The notes under the pieces are model-generated. The model worked only from the letters and a program-made list of their open reading frames with translations. It was not told the origin of the DNA and did no database searches. Shown here in pieces: positions 18,169 through 25,639 of a stretch of 64,000 nt of DNA; the stretch's first letter is position 1; every line of letters starts with the position of its first letter. Origin of the DNA: DASSUW01 sp963806395 (GTDB lineage Bacteria; Actinomycetota; Thermoleophilia; Solirubrobacterales; Solirubrobacteraceae); NCBI GenBank assembly GCA_963806395.1, contig CAWDYI010000005.1, forward strand, positions 186,001-250,000, read 5' to 3'. Both the position numbers and the translations under genes were made by a program.

Positions 18169-19224
18169 ATGGCACGGCTGCGCCGATCCGACTGCTCCGG
18201 TCCCGGGATTACCCGTCGCGGGCGCGGCCGGGGGTTCGAGTATCTCGACGACAAGGGCCGCAAGGTGGACGATCCGGAGGATCTCGCGCGCATCCGCGAG
18301 CTGGGGATTCCGCCGGCGTGGAAGGACGTCTGGATCTGCTCGTCGGCGACCGGTCACCTGCAGGCCACCGGCATCGACGCGGCCGGGCGCAAGCAGTACC
18401 TCTACCACTCGCTGTGGCGCGTGCGGCGCGACGCGGAGAAGTTCGACGACATGGTGCGCTTCGCGCACGCACTGCCGGAGCTGCGCGAGCATGTCGACGG
18501 CGACCTCGGCGGCGACGGCTTCACGCGCGCGCGTGTGCTCGCGTGCGCGGTGAGGCTTCTGGACCGCGGCTTCTTCCGCATCGGCTCGGAGGAGTACACC
18601 GAGCTGAACGCATCGTTCGGGCTCGCCACGATGCGCAAGTCCCACGTCACGATCGGCGCCGACGGGGAGATGGAGTTCGACTACCCGGCCAAGAGCGGCC
18701 AGCGCAGGATCCACGCCGTGGTCGACCCGCAGGCCGGTGCGCTCGTCGCCGCCCTCAAGCGCCGCCGCGCGGGCGGCGACGACCTGCTCGCATTCAAGGA
18801 CGGGCGCCGCTGGCGCGACGTGCGCTCGGACGACATCAACGCCTACATCAAGGAAGCGACCGGCGACGACTTCTCCGCCAAGGACTTCCGCACCTGGAAC
18901 GCCACCGTGCTGGCCGCCGTGGCGCTGTCGGTCTCCGGCGAGGTCGCCGGCTCGCCGACAGGCCGCAAGCGCGCGATCGCGCGTGCGGTGAACGAGGTCG
19001 CGTACTACCTCGGCAACACGCCGGCTGTCTGCCGCGCGTCCTACATCGATCCGCGGGTGTTCGACGCCTACCGCGGTGGGCTGATCATCGGGCGCGCGCT
19101 CGAGGAGGCCGCGGAGGGGGAGCCGGGCGAGCTGCCGATCCACCATCGCGCGATCGAGGAGGCGGTGCTCGACCTGATCAACGAGCGCGAGCGCTCGCCG
19201 GCGCTCGAACGCGTCGCGGCCTGA
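18169..19224 (+). CDS. DNA topoisomerase IB (poxvirus-like)
   Basis: 351-aa type IB topoisomerase that relaxes supercoils through a 3'-phosphotyrosine. Expected segments: WICSSATGHLQATGIDAAGRKQYLYH, RIGSEEYTELNASFGLATMRKSHV, the DFRTWNATVLAA helix with the catalytic Arg/His region, and the nucleophile Tyr in CRASYIDPRVF. The ATG is placed at 18169, where MARLRRSDCSGPGITRRGRGRGFEY begins the bacterial N-terminal domain; the frame is open further upstream but overlaps the divergent STAS operon. Bacterial TopIB is accessory and patchily distributed. Confidence 0.93.
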   Translation: MARLRRSDCSGPGITRRGRGRGFEYLDDKGRKVDDPEDLARIRELGIPPAWKDVWICSSATGHLQATGIDAAGRKQYLYHSLWRVRRDAEKFDDMVRFAHALPELREHVDGDLGGDGFTRARVLACAVRLLDRGFFRIGSEEYTELNASFGLATMRKSHVTIGADGEMEFDYPAKSGQRRIHAVVDPQAGALVAALKRRRAGGDDLLAFKDGRRWRDVRSDDINAYIKEATGDDFSAKDFRTWNATVLAAVALSVSGEVAGSPTGRKRAIARAVNEVAYYLGNTPAVCRASYIDPRVFDAYRGGLIIGRALEEAAEGEPGELPIHHRAIEEAVLDLINERERSPALERVAA

Positions 19225-19232
19225 CGACGGCG

Positions 19233-19400
19233 CTACGTCTCGTCGGGCTGCGGGAGCGGCGGGTCGTCCGGCGGGGGCGCGGTGGGCGGTACGGCCGGGG
19301 TGGCCGGAGCCTCGCGCTCGGGCGTCGGCGCGGCCGGGGTGACCGGCGCGTCGGGCACGATCGGCTGGTCCGGGGTCACGGGAGTCGACGGGACCTCCAC
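19233..19400 (-). CDS. Small proline-rich protein (hypothetical)
   Basis: A 55-aa frame starting at GTG 19400, 5 bp after the sigma-factor stop. About one residue in three is Pro, with repeated VTPD/VTPAAPTP units and an acidic end (PPLPQPDET). There is no signal peptide or known domain. It could be a translated downstream member of the sigma operon or non-coding; coding potential is uncertain. Confidence 0.3.
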   Translation of the reverse strand: MEVPSTPVTPDQPIVPDAPVTPAAPTPEREAPATPAVPPTAPPPDDPPLPQPDET

Positions 19401-19405
19401 TGCGC

Positions 19406-20215
19406 TCAGACCCCCTTCCCGTACGCGTACAGGCGCTCGAGCGACGAGCGGATGATCCGCGAGACGTGCATCTGCGAGCAGCCGACGCGCTCGGCGATCT
19501 CGGACTGCAGCAGGTCCTCCCTGAACCGCAGGCGCAGGATCTCGCGCGCGCGGTCGTCGAGGATCCCGGTCATCCGCTCGAGCGTGATGCCTGCCTCGAC
19601 GCGGTCGAACTCGGCGTCTTCGGTGCCGATCAGGTCGCCGGCGCTCGCCGAGTCGCCCTCCTCCTCGCGCACCGGGGCGTCCAGCGAGCGAACGGAGCGA
19701 CCCTCGGTCGCCTGCAGCGCCTCGACGACCTCCTCCGGCGTGCGGTCGACGTGCCCGGCGAGGTCTGCGACGGTCGGGGACCGGCCGAGGTCCGCCCACA
19801 GCTTCTCGCGCGCCTCTTCGACCATCAGGCAGAGCTCCTGGAGGTCGCGTGCCGGCCGGACATCCCACGTCGCGTCGCGGAAGTAGCGGCGGATCTCGCC
19901 GAGGATCGTCGGTACCGCGTAGCTGGAGAACGCGAGCCCACGGTCCGGGTCCCAGCGGTCGACCGCCTTCACCAGGCCCATCGATGCGACCTGCACGAGG
20001 TCGTCGAGCGGCTCCGATGCTCGTCGGTAGCGGAGTGCGAGGCTGCGGGCGAGCGGCATGTACCGCTCGATCAGTTCCTCGCGCGCGCGGGCGTCCCCAC
20101 GGCGATGGCGGCGCATCAGCCGCTGGTCATCGCGCTGTCGCCGCTTGCGCTCAGGCGCGAGGGTGGCGTTCGGCATCGAAGACGCGGTACCCGGCCGACG
20201 GCGGCTCCCGGGCAT
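19406..20215 (-). CDS. RNA polymerase sigma factor, SigB/SigF subfamily
   Basis: General-stress-type sigma factor, 269 aa from ATG 20215 (256 aa from an internal ATG at 20176, which fits the family start nearly as well). Region 2 is clear: PLARSLALRYRRASEPLDDLVQVASMGLVKAVDRWDPDRGLAFSSYAVPTILGEIRRYFRD. Region 3 includes RSPTVADLAGHVDRTPEEV, and region 4 has the helix-turn-helix LLQSEIAERVGCSQMHVSRIIR. Two STAS/HATPase pairs flank it at 17.4-18.1 and 20.3-21.1 kb, the expected regulators of this class. Divergent from the STAS gene at 20295. Confidence 0.94.
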   Translation of the reverse strand: MPGSRRRPGTASSMPNATLAPERKRRQRDDQRLMRRHRRGDARAREELIERYMPLARSLALRYRRASEPLDDLVQVASMGLVKAVDRWDPDRGLAFSSYAVPTILGEIRRYFRDATWDVRPARDLQELCLMVEEAREKLWADLGRSPTVADLAGHVDRTPEEVVEALQATEGRSVRSLDAPVREEEGDSASAGDLIGTEDAEFDRVEAGITLERMTGILDDRAREILRLRFREDLLQSEIAERVGCSQMHVSRIIRSSLERLYAYGKGV

Positions 20216-20294
20216 CAGCGTGTCCGTTTATGAACGTCGTGGCGCGCCTGCACCTTAAGGACTCAGCCGCTGGCGCGGGGTAGACTGCCGCATC

Positions 20295-20663
20295 CTGAGC
20301 GACGTCGACCCCGTATACGAACCGCCTGAGCCGTTCCGCTGTGAGACCGGCCGGGACGGTGCTGCCGCCTGGGTGCGTCCTGTCGGGGAGCTGGATCTCG
20401 ACACCGCGCACGTGGTCGAGCAGCGGCTCGCCGACCTGCGTGCCGACGGCTGCGAGCGACTGGTTCTCGACCTGCGCGGACTGCGGTTCATGGACTCGAC
20501 CGGCCTGAGGCTCGTGATCCGGTGGGACACGGCCGCGCGCGACGATGGCTTCGCGTTCGCGATCGTCCCCGGCATCGAGGTCGTGGATCGGGTGTTCCGG
20601 CTGACGGGAATGGACGGGCATCTCACCGTCGCCGAGCCGCCGCCGGACACGTCGCGACAGTAG
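20295..20663 (+). CDS. STAS-domain anti-sigma factor antagonist (apparent CTG start)
   Basis: Second STAS protein, about 122 aa. The phosphorylation site is in LRFMDSTGLRLVI. The first ATG/GTG/TTG in frame is GTG 20373, but starting there removes the first beta strand (FRCETGRDGAAAWVRPVGELDL). The frame is open back to a TAA at 20256, and the only plausible earlier codon is CTG at 20295. I therefore give 20295 as a tentative start. It is followed 64 bp later by its likely partner kinase at 20728. Confidence 0.78.
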   Translation: MSDVDPVYEPPEPFRCETGRDGAAAWVRPVGELDLDTAHVVEQRLADLRADGCERLVLDLRGLRFMDSTGLRLVIRWDTAARDDGFAFAIVPGIEVVDRVFRLTGMDGHLTVAEPPPDTSRQ

Positions 20664-20727
20664 CGCCGCCGCGTCAGGATCCAACATTTCTTGCTACTGC
20701 CACGCCCGTGACGGGCACTTGGGACCC

Positions 20728-21117
20728 GTGGAGCCGTTCACGGTCGAGGCAGACCTGCCCGGCGGCCCCCACGCCGCGTGGCGCGCCCGCCGGCTCATCG
20801 ACAGTGAACTGAGCGGCCGCATCCCGCGCCCCGTGGTCGCCGATGTCGCCCTGCTCGTGACCGAGCTCGTCGCCAACGGCGTGCGACACGGCGGCGCCGA
20901 CAGCGACGCGGCGCTCCGTCTGCTGCTCGAGGCGCGCGAGCCAGGACGCCTGCGCGTCGAGGTCGCGAACCCCGGCACGTCCGGGGAGATCGCCCCGCGA
21001 CCGCCGGACCTGCTCGGGGGAGGCGGGCTCGGCCTCCACATCGTCGAGCGGGTGGCGAGCCGCTGGGGCGTGCTCCACGAGCCGCGCACCGCGGTCTGGT
21101 TCGAGGTCGACCTCTAG
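20728..21117 (+). CDS. Anti-sigma factor kinase, HATPase domain
   Basis: 129-aa GHKL ATPase of the anti-sigma type, paralogous to the one at 17398-17787. N-box LLVTELVANGVRHGG and G-box GGGGLGLHIVERVASRWG are intact. GTG 20728 is preferred; TTG 20719 would add three residues. Lies downstream of a STAS gene and upstream of the LigD-type polymerase gene, so a stress-control operon reading into a repair gene is possible. Confidence 0.85.
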   Translation: MEPFTVEADLPGGPHAAWRARRLIDSELSGRIPRPVVADVALLVTELVANGVRHGGADSDAALRLLLEAREPGRLRVEVANPGTSGEIAPRPPDLLGGGGLGLHIVERVASRWGVLHEPRTAVWFEVDL

Positions 21118-21136
21118 GACGCGCGCGTCGAGTACC

Positions 21137-22060
21137 GTGCCGCACGTGGCGGCCAAGCGCCTGGAGATCGAGGTCGACGGGCGCACCCTGTCGCTGTCGA
21201 ACCTCGACAAGGTCCTCTACCCCGAGGCCGGCTTCACGAAGGGCCACGTGATCGACTACTACACGCGCGTGGCGCCGGTGCTGCTCGACCATCTGCGCGG
21301 GCGGCCGCTGACACTCAAGCGCTACCCGAACGGCGTCGACAAGCCGCACTTCTACGAGAAGCAGTGCCCGTCGCACCGGCCGGAGTGGATCCGCACCGCG
21401 CCGATCTACAGCCGCTCGAACCGCCGCACGATCGACTTCTGCCTCTGCGACGACCTGCCGACGCTGGTGTGGCTCGCGAACCTCGCCGACCTGGAGATGC
21501 ACACGTCGCTGGCGACGGCGGAGGACTACGAGCGCCCGACGGTGCTGGCGTTCGACCTCGACCCGGGGCCGCCCGCGACCGTCGTCGAGTGCGCCGAGGT
21601 GGCGCTCGAGCTCCGCACGGTGTTCGCCCACATCGGGATGGAGGCGTGCCCGAAGACCTCCGGCTCGAAGGGGATGCAGGTCTACGTCCCGCTCAACACG
21701 CCGGTCACCCACGAGCGCACGCGGGCGTTCTCACACGGCATCGCCCAGCTGCTCGAGCGCAGGCTTGGCGGCCTCGTCGTGTCGGACATGAAGAAGGAGC
21801 TGCGCAAGGGCAAGGTGCTGGTGGACTGGAGCCAGAACGCCCAGCACAAGACCACCGTGTGCGCGTACTCGCTGCGAGCGCTGCCGCAGCCGACGGTCTC
21901 GACCCCGCTGACCTGGGAGGAGGTCGAGGCCGTGACCGAATCGCGCGACCCCGACGACCTCGTATTCACCTCCGCCGACGTGCTCGAGCGGGTGGCCGAG
22001 CAGGGCGACTGCTTCGCGCCGGTGCTCGAGCTCGAACAGACACTCCCGGACGCGCTTTAA
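21137..22060 (+). CDS. LigD-type primase-polymerase domain protein (stand-alone)
   Basis: 307-aa AEP-family polymerase of the LigD PolDom type, which fills gaps and adds nucleotides at broken ends during NHEJ. Segments SLSNLDKVLYP, KGHVIDYYTRVAPVLL and KRYPNGVDKPHFYEK match the family start; catalytic acidic residues are D140 and D142 in FDLDPG and D230 in VLVDWSQN. The usual GSKGLH motif reads GSKGMQ, so the histidine is replaced by glutamine. There is no ligase or phosphoesterase domain, as in mycobacterial PolD1/PolD2-type proteins. Ku is encoded 17 kb away. GTG 21137 is given; GTG 21146 is possible. Confidence 0.93.
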   Translation: MPHVAAKRLEIEVDGRTLSLSNLDKVLYPEAGFTKGHVIDYYTRVAPVLLDHLRGRPLTLKRYPNGVDKPHFYEKQCPSHRPEWIRTAPIYSRSNRRTIDFCLCDDLPTLVWLANLADLEMHTSLATAEDYERPTVLAFDLDPGPPATVVECAEVALELRTVFAHIGMEACPKTSGSKGMQVYVPLNTPVTHERTRAFSHGIAQLLERRLGGLVVSDMKKELRKGKVLVDWSQNAQHKTTVCAYSLRALPQPTVSTPLTWEEVEAVTESRDPDDLVFTSADVLERVAEQGDCFAPVLELEQTLPDAL

Positions 22061-22067
22061 TCGGGAC

Positions 22068-22241
22068 ATGGACCTCGAAGAGCGCACCCTCGAAGACACG
22101 CTCGAGACGACCTGCACGGTCTGTGGTGCCCGGTTGACGGAACTCGAGATCGAGGCCGCCCGCGAGACGGGCGGCCCGTTCCTGTGCAGCGTCCATGCGG
22201 CCGAGCAGCTTCCGGGCGACGCGGTCGAGGACGCCGACTAG
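22068..22241 (+). CDS. 57-aa CxxC microprotein (zinc-ribbon-like)
   Basis: Short frame of 57 codons with ATG 22068, eight bp after the LigD-Pol stop, ending at TAG 22239-22241. It has TCTVCGARL near residue 19 and FLCSVHAAE near residue 42, so a Cys-x2-Cys...Cys-x2-His set could bind zinc. The N-terminus is acidic (MDLEERTLEDTLE). The composition fits a real protein better than a shadow frame. Similar short zinc-ribbon proteins are often unannotated. Function unknown; the position suggests co-transcription with the polymerase gene. Confidence 0.6.
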   Translation: MDLEERTLEDTLETTCTVCGARLTELEIEAARETGGPFLCSVHAAEQLPGDAVEDAD

Positions 22242-24085
22242 CTCGTAGCGCCGGTCCTGACCACGGCACGCGCGGCGGCGGTGATCGCCTCCGCGTCGAT
22301 GCCGGCCTCGTGCAGCAGCTCCTCAGGCGTGCCCGACACGGGCATCTCGCGCACCGCGAGCTTCGTCACCCGCGGGCGGTCGTCCGCGTCCGCCAGCGCC
22401 TCCAGCACCGCGTCGCCGAGGCCGCCCTCGGGCCAGTGGTCCTCGACGGTGACGATCGCGCCGCAGTCGCGCGCCGCGGACCGCAGGGCGCCGGCGTCGA
22501 TCGGCTTGATCGAGTAGCAGTCGAGCACGCGCGCGTGGATCCCCTCGCGCTCGAGCGCCTGCGCCGCGCGGTCGGCCTCGTCGACGGTGATCCCGCAGGC
22601 GACGATCGCCACATGCTCGGCGTCGGCGCCGCGCACGACGCGGCTGCCGCCGATCCGCGCCGGCTCGTCCGCCGGTGTGCGCACGGGCGTCTTGCCGCGC
22701 AGCGTGCGCAGGAACGAGATCCCCTCGGTGTCGGCCATCGCGCCGACCAGCGCGGAGGTCTGGTTCGCGTCACTCGGATGCAGCACGGTCGATCCGTGCA
22801 CGGCGCGGAAGGCCGCGATGTCCTCGAGCGCCATCTGCGACGGCCCGTCCTCGCCGATCGAGACGCCCGCGTGCGACCCGCTGAGGCGGATGCTGGCGCG
22901 TGAGATCGCCGCCATCCGGATGAAGTCGTAGGCGCGGGTGAAGAACGCGGAGAACGTGGACGCGAACGGCACCCAGTCGCGCACGTGGAAGCCGACCGCC
23001 GCCGCCACGAGCTGCTGCTCCGCGATGAACATCTCGAAGTAGCGATCCGCATGCGCGGCCCGGAAGTCCTCGGAGTGCGTCGAGTTCGACACCTCGCCGT
23101 CGAGCGCGACCACGTCGCCGCGCATCGCACCGAGCGCCGTCAGCGCCTCGCCGTAGGCCTTGCGGGTCGCGACCTCTTCCCCGAGCTCCCATGTCGGCAG
23201 CTCGCCGCCGCTGACCTCGAAGCGGTGCGGCGCGCCTCCGGGCGGCTTGGAGAGCTGCACGCCCAGGTCGCGCTCGCCGCCCAGCTCCGCGATCGCGTCG
23301 TCCGGGTCGTCGAGCGGCTTGCCGTGCTTGCCGGGCTGGTCCTCGACCGCCTTCACGCCGCGGCCCTTCATCGTCCGGGCGACGATCGCGGTCGGGCGGC
23401 CCTCGGTGGCCTCGGCCTCGGAGTAGGCCGCCTCGATCGCGTCGACGTCGTGTCCGTCGATCACGATCGCGTGCCAGCCGAACGCGCGGATGCGCTCCGC
23501 GTACCCGTCGGTGTCCCAGCCCAGCATGGTCTCGCGCGTCTGGCCGAGCCGGTTGACGTCGATGATCGCGATCAGGTTGTCCAGGCCCTCCCAGCCGGCG
23601 TGCTGGATCGACTCCCACATCGAGCCCTCGGCCATCTCGGAGTCACCGCACAGGCACCACACGCGATAGGGCAGCCGGTCCAGCCGCTTGCCGGCGATCG
23701 CCACGCCGACGGAGATCGGCAGCCCCTGGCCGAGCGAGCCGGTGGCGACGTCGGTCGGCGGTATCCGCGGGGTGGGATGGCCCTCGAGCCGCGAGCCGAG
23801 CCGCCGGAACGTCAGCAGCTCCTCGTCGTCGACGATCCCCGCCGCCTTCAGCACCGCGTAGTAGAGCGGCGACGCATGGCCCTTGGAGAAGATCAGGTGG
23901 TCGGCCGACGGGTCGTCGAGGTTCGCCGGGTCGAGCCGCAGGTGGCCGTCGAGCAGCACCGCCAGCAGGTCGGCGGCGGACATCGACGAGGTCGGGTGGC
24001 CGGAAGCGGCGGCGGCGCTGGCGCGGACCGAGTCCACGCGCAGCTGCTGCCCCAGCTCCCGGCGGAACTCGGTCCGCTCGCCCAT
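22238..24085 (-). CDS. tkt: Transketolase
   Basis: ThDP-dependent transketolase, 615 aa, moving two-carbon units between pentose-phosphate sugars. ThDP motif GDSEMAEGSMWESIQHAGWEGLDNLIAIIDVNRLGQ, substrate-binding HLIFSKGHASP, and the Pyr-domain AEQQLVAAAVGF and SGSHAGVSIGEDGPSQMALEDIA are present. It is shorter than the classical 660-aa enzyme and closer to the compact bacterial/animal-like type. ATG 24085 starts 2 bp after the transaldolase stop, so the two form an operon. The 3' end overlaps the convergent 57-aa frame by 4 nt. Confidence 0.96.
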   Translation of the reverse strand: MGERTEFRRELGQQLRVDSVRASAAAASGHPTSSMSAADLLAVLLDGHLRLDPANLDDPSADHLIFSKGHASPLYYAVLKAAGIVDDEELLTFRRLGSRLEGHPTPRIPPTDVATGSLGQGLPISVGVAIAGKRLDRLPYRVWCLCGDSEMAEGSMWESIQHAGWEGLDNLIAIIDVNRLGQTRETMLGWDTDGYAERIRAFGWHAIVIDGHDVDAIEAAYSEAEATEGRPTAIVARTMKGRGVKAVEDQPGKHGKPLDDPDDAIAELGGERDLGVQLSKPPGGAPHRFEVSGGELPTWELGEEVATRKAYGEALTALGAMRGDVVALDGEVSNSTHSEDFRAAHADRYFEMFIAEQQLVAAAVGFHVRDWVPFASTFSAFFTRAYDFIRMAAISRASIRLSGSHAGVSIGEDGPSQMALEDIAAFRAVHGSTVLHPSDANQTSALVGAMADTEGISFLRTLRGKTPVRTPADEPARIGGSRVVRGADAEHVAIVACGITVDEADRAAQALEREGIHARVLDCYSIKPIDAGALRSAARDCGAIVTVEDHWPEGGLGDAVLEALADADDRPRVTKLAVREMPVSGTPEELLHEAGIDAEAITAAARAVVRTGATS

Positions 24086-24087
24086 GG

Positions 24088-25185
24088 CTACGCGGCCACC
24101 AGCTGGTCGCGCTTCGCCTCGAGGTCGGCGAACAGCTCGCGGAACGACTTGGCGAACTTCTCCACGCCCTCGCGCTCGAGCGTGTCGACGACGTCGTCGT
24201 AGTCGATCCCGGCCTCCTTGAAGGCTTCGAGGATGCGGCGGGCGCCGTCGACGTCGCGATCGATCGTGCGCTCGGCGACGCCGTGGTCCTGGAACGCCCT
24301 GACCGTGTCGAGCGGCATCGTGTTCACGGTGTCCGGCCCGATGAGCTCCTCGACGTAGATCACGTCGCGGTAGTCGGGGTTCTTGGTCGACGTCGACGCC
24401 CACAGGCAGCGCTGCGGCGTGGCGCCCGCGGCCGCGAGGGCGTCCCAGTCCGAGCCGGAGAAGATCTCCTCGTAGGTTGCGTACGCGAGCTTGGCGTTGG
24501 CGATCGCCAACGTGCCCTTGAGCTCGTCGTGGCCGCCGACCTCGTCGAGCCGGCGGTCGGCCTCGCTGTCCACGCGCGAGACGAAGAACGACGCCACCGA
24601 CGCGATCGTGCCGGCGTCGCCGCCGCCGTCGACCAGGCGCTGCAGGCCGCGGATGTACGCCTCGGCCACTTCGCGGTGGCGCTCGAGCGAGAAGATCAGC
24701 GTGACGTTGACGGGGATGCCGGCGGCGATCGTCTCCTCGATCGCCGGCAGGCCCGCGGGCGTGGCCGGGATCTTCACGAGCAGATTCGGGCGCTCGACCA
24801 GTGCGTGCAGGCGCTTGGCCTCGGCGATCGTGGCCTCGGTGTCGTTCGCGAGGTTCGGGTCGACCTCGAGCGAGACCCAGCCGTCCTGGCCGTCGCCGTC
24901 GTCCCACGCGGAGCGAAGCTCGTCACAGGCGGCACGGATGTCGTCGCGAGCGAGGGCGAGGAAGATCTCCTTCGGCTCGGACTCGTCCGCGCTGACCTCC
25001 TTGATCTGCTCGTCGTAGGCATCGCCGTCGGCGATCGCAGCCTGGAAGATCGTGGGGTTCGAGGTGACGCCGACCACGCCTTCGCGGATCAGGTCTGCCA
25101 GCTCGCCCTGCTGGAGGAACTTGCGCGATACGAAGTCGATCCACACGCTCTGGCCGAGGTCGGCCAGGTTATTCAGGGGGGTCAT
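24088..25185 (-). CDS. tal: Transaldolase
   Basis: 365-aa transaldolase of the long actinobacterial type. TSNPTIFQAAI at the N-terminus, the Schiff-base lysine in NLLVKIPAT, NVTLIFS, ASFFVSRVD and CLWASTSTKNPDYRD are diagnostic. ATG 25185 is preceded by an AGGAG ribosome site on the minus strand. It is upstream of tkt and completes the non-oxidative pentose phosphate branch, which would take up xylulose 5-phosphate derived from XylA activity. Confidence 0.97.
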   Translation of the reverse strand: MTPLNNLADLGQSVWIDFVSRKFLQQGELADLIREGVVGVTSNPTIFQAAIADGDAYDEQIKEVSADESEPKEIFLALARDDIRAACDELRSAWDDGDGQDGWVSLEVDPNLANDTEATIAEAKRLHALVERPNLLVKIPATPAGLPAIEETIAAGIPVNVTLIFSLERHREVAEAYIRGLQRLVDGGGDAGTIASVASFFVSRVDSEADRRLDEVGGHDELKGTLAIANAKLAYATYEEIFSGSDWDALAAAGATPQRCLWASTSTKNPDYRDVIYVEELIGPDTVNTMPLDTVRAFQDHGVAERTIDRDVDGARRILEAFKEAGIDYDDVVDTLEREGVEKFAKSFRELFADLEAKRDQLVAA

Positions 25186-25280
25186 GGCTCTCCTAGAAGG
25201 TCGGGGGTGCCTCACATGAAACCGTGCCCGAGGGCTCGGCGCGTGAAACAGCGGTGGAGAGAGGCGGACCGGCCGGGCGC

Positions 25281-25502
25281 TCAGCGCGGGCGCCCGGCCA
25301 GTTCGCGAAGCCAGGCAGCAACGGCCCGCTCGTCACGGCGTGCCTCGCGCTGGCGCGCCGCCCGGGCCTGACTGGCAGTGATGGTGTTGGTCTGGGCAGC
25401 CGACGCCACCGATCGCCCGAAGCGACCAGGGGGCGTCGATCTCCCCGTGAGCGACTGGCGCGAACGCTCCGCGTCATAAGCCAGCGACATCGAGGGGGAC
25501 AT
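25281..25502 (-). CDS. Small basic hypothetical protein
   Basis: 73-aa frame with ATG 25502 behind a GGGGGAG ribosome-like site. Arg-rich C-terminus (QARAARQREARRDERAVAAWLRELAGRPR) likely forms an amphipathic helix. No recognised domain and no signal peptide. It occupies the otherwise empty interval between UbiA and transaldolase. Real coding status is uncertain. Confidence 0.4.
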   Translation of the reverse strand: MSPSMSLAYDAERSRQSLTGRSTPPGRFGRSVASAAQTNTITASQARAARQREARRDERAVAAWLRELAGRPR

Positions 25503-25639
25503 TACTCCCCCACGGGAGGGCCGTCCACTCCAATGTGTCCACTGAACAAACCCTATTTTCACCCACTGGTCCAACTTTCCAGGGGGAAAACGTTCGCCAC
25601 GCGGTCTCCGCGCCGGGTTTGTACGCGAGCGAATCGCGC
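25503..25639. other. AT-richer intergenic island with short repeats
   Basis: No gene seen. The stretch is visibly richer in A/T than its surroundings. It holds GTCCACT at 25523 and 25537 (14 bp apart), a related GTCCAACT at 25569, the palindrome TTTCC-AGGG-GGAAA at 25576-25589, and a CTCCC/GGGAG hairpin at 25506-25519. Read on the minus strand it would be the leader and promoter of the small frame at 25281 and/or transaldolase. Confidence 0.45.
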
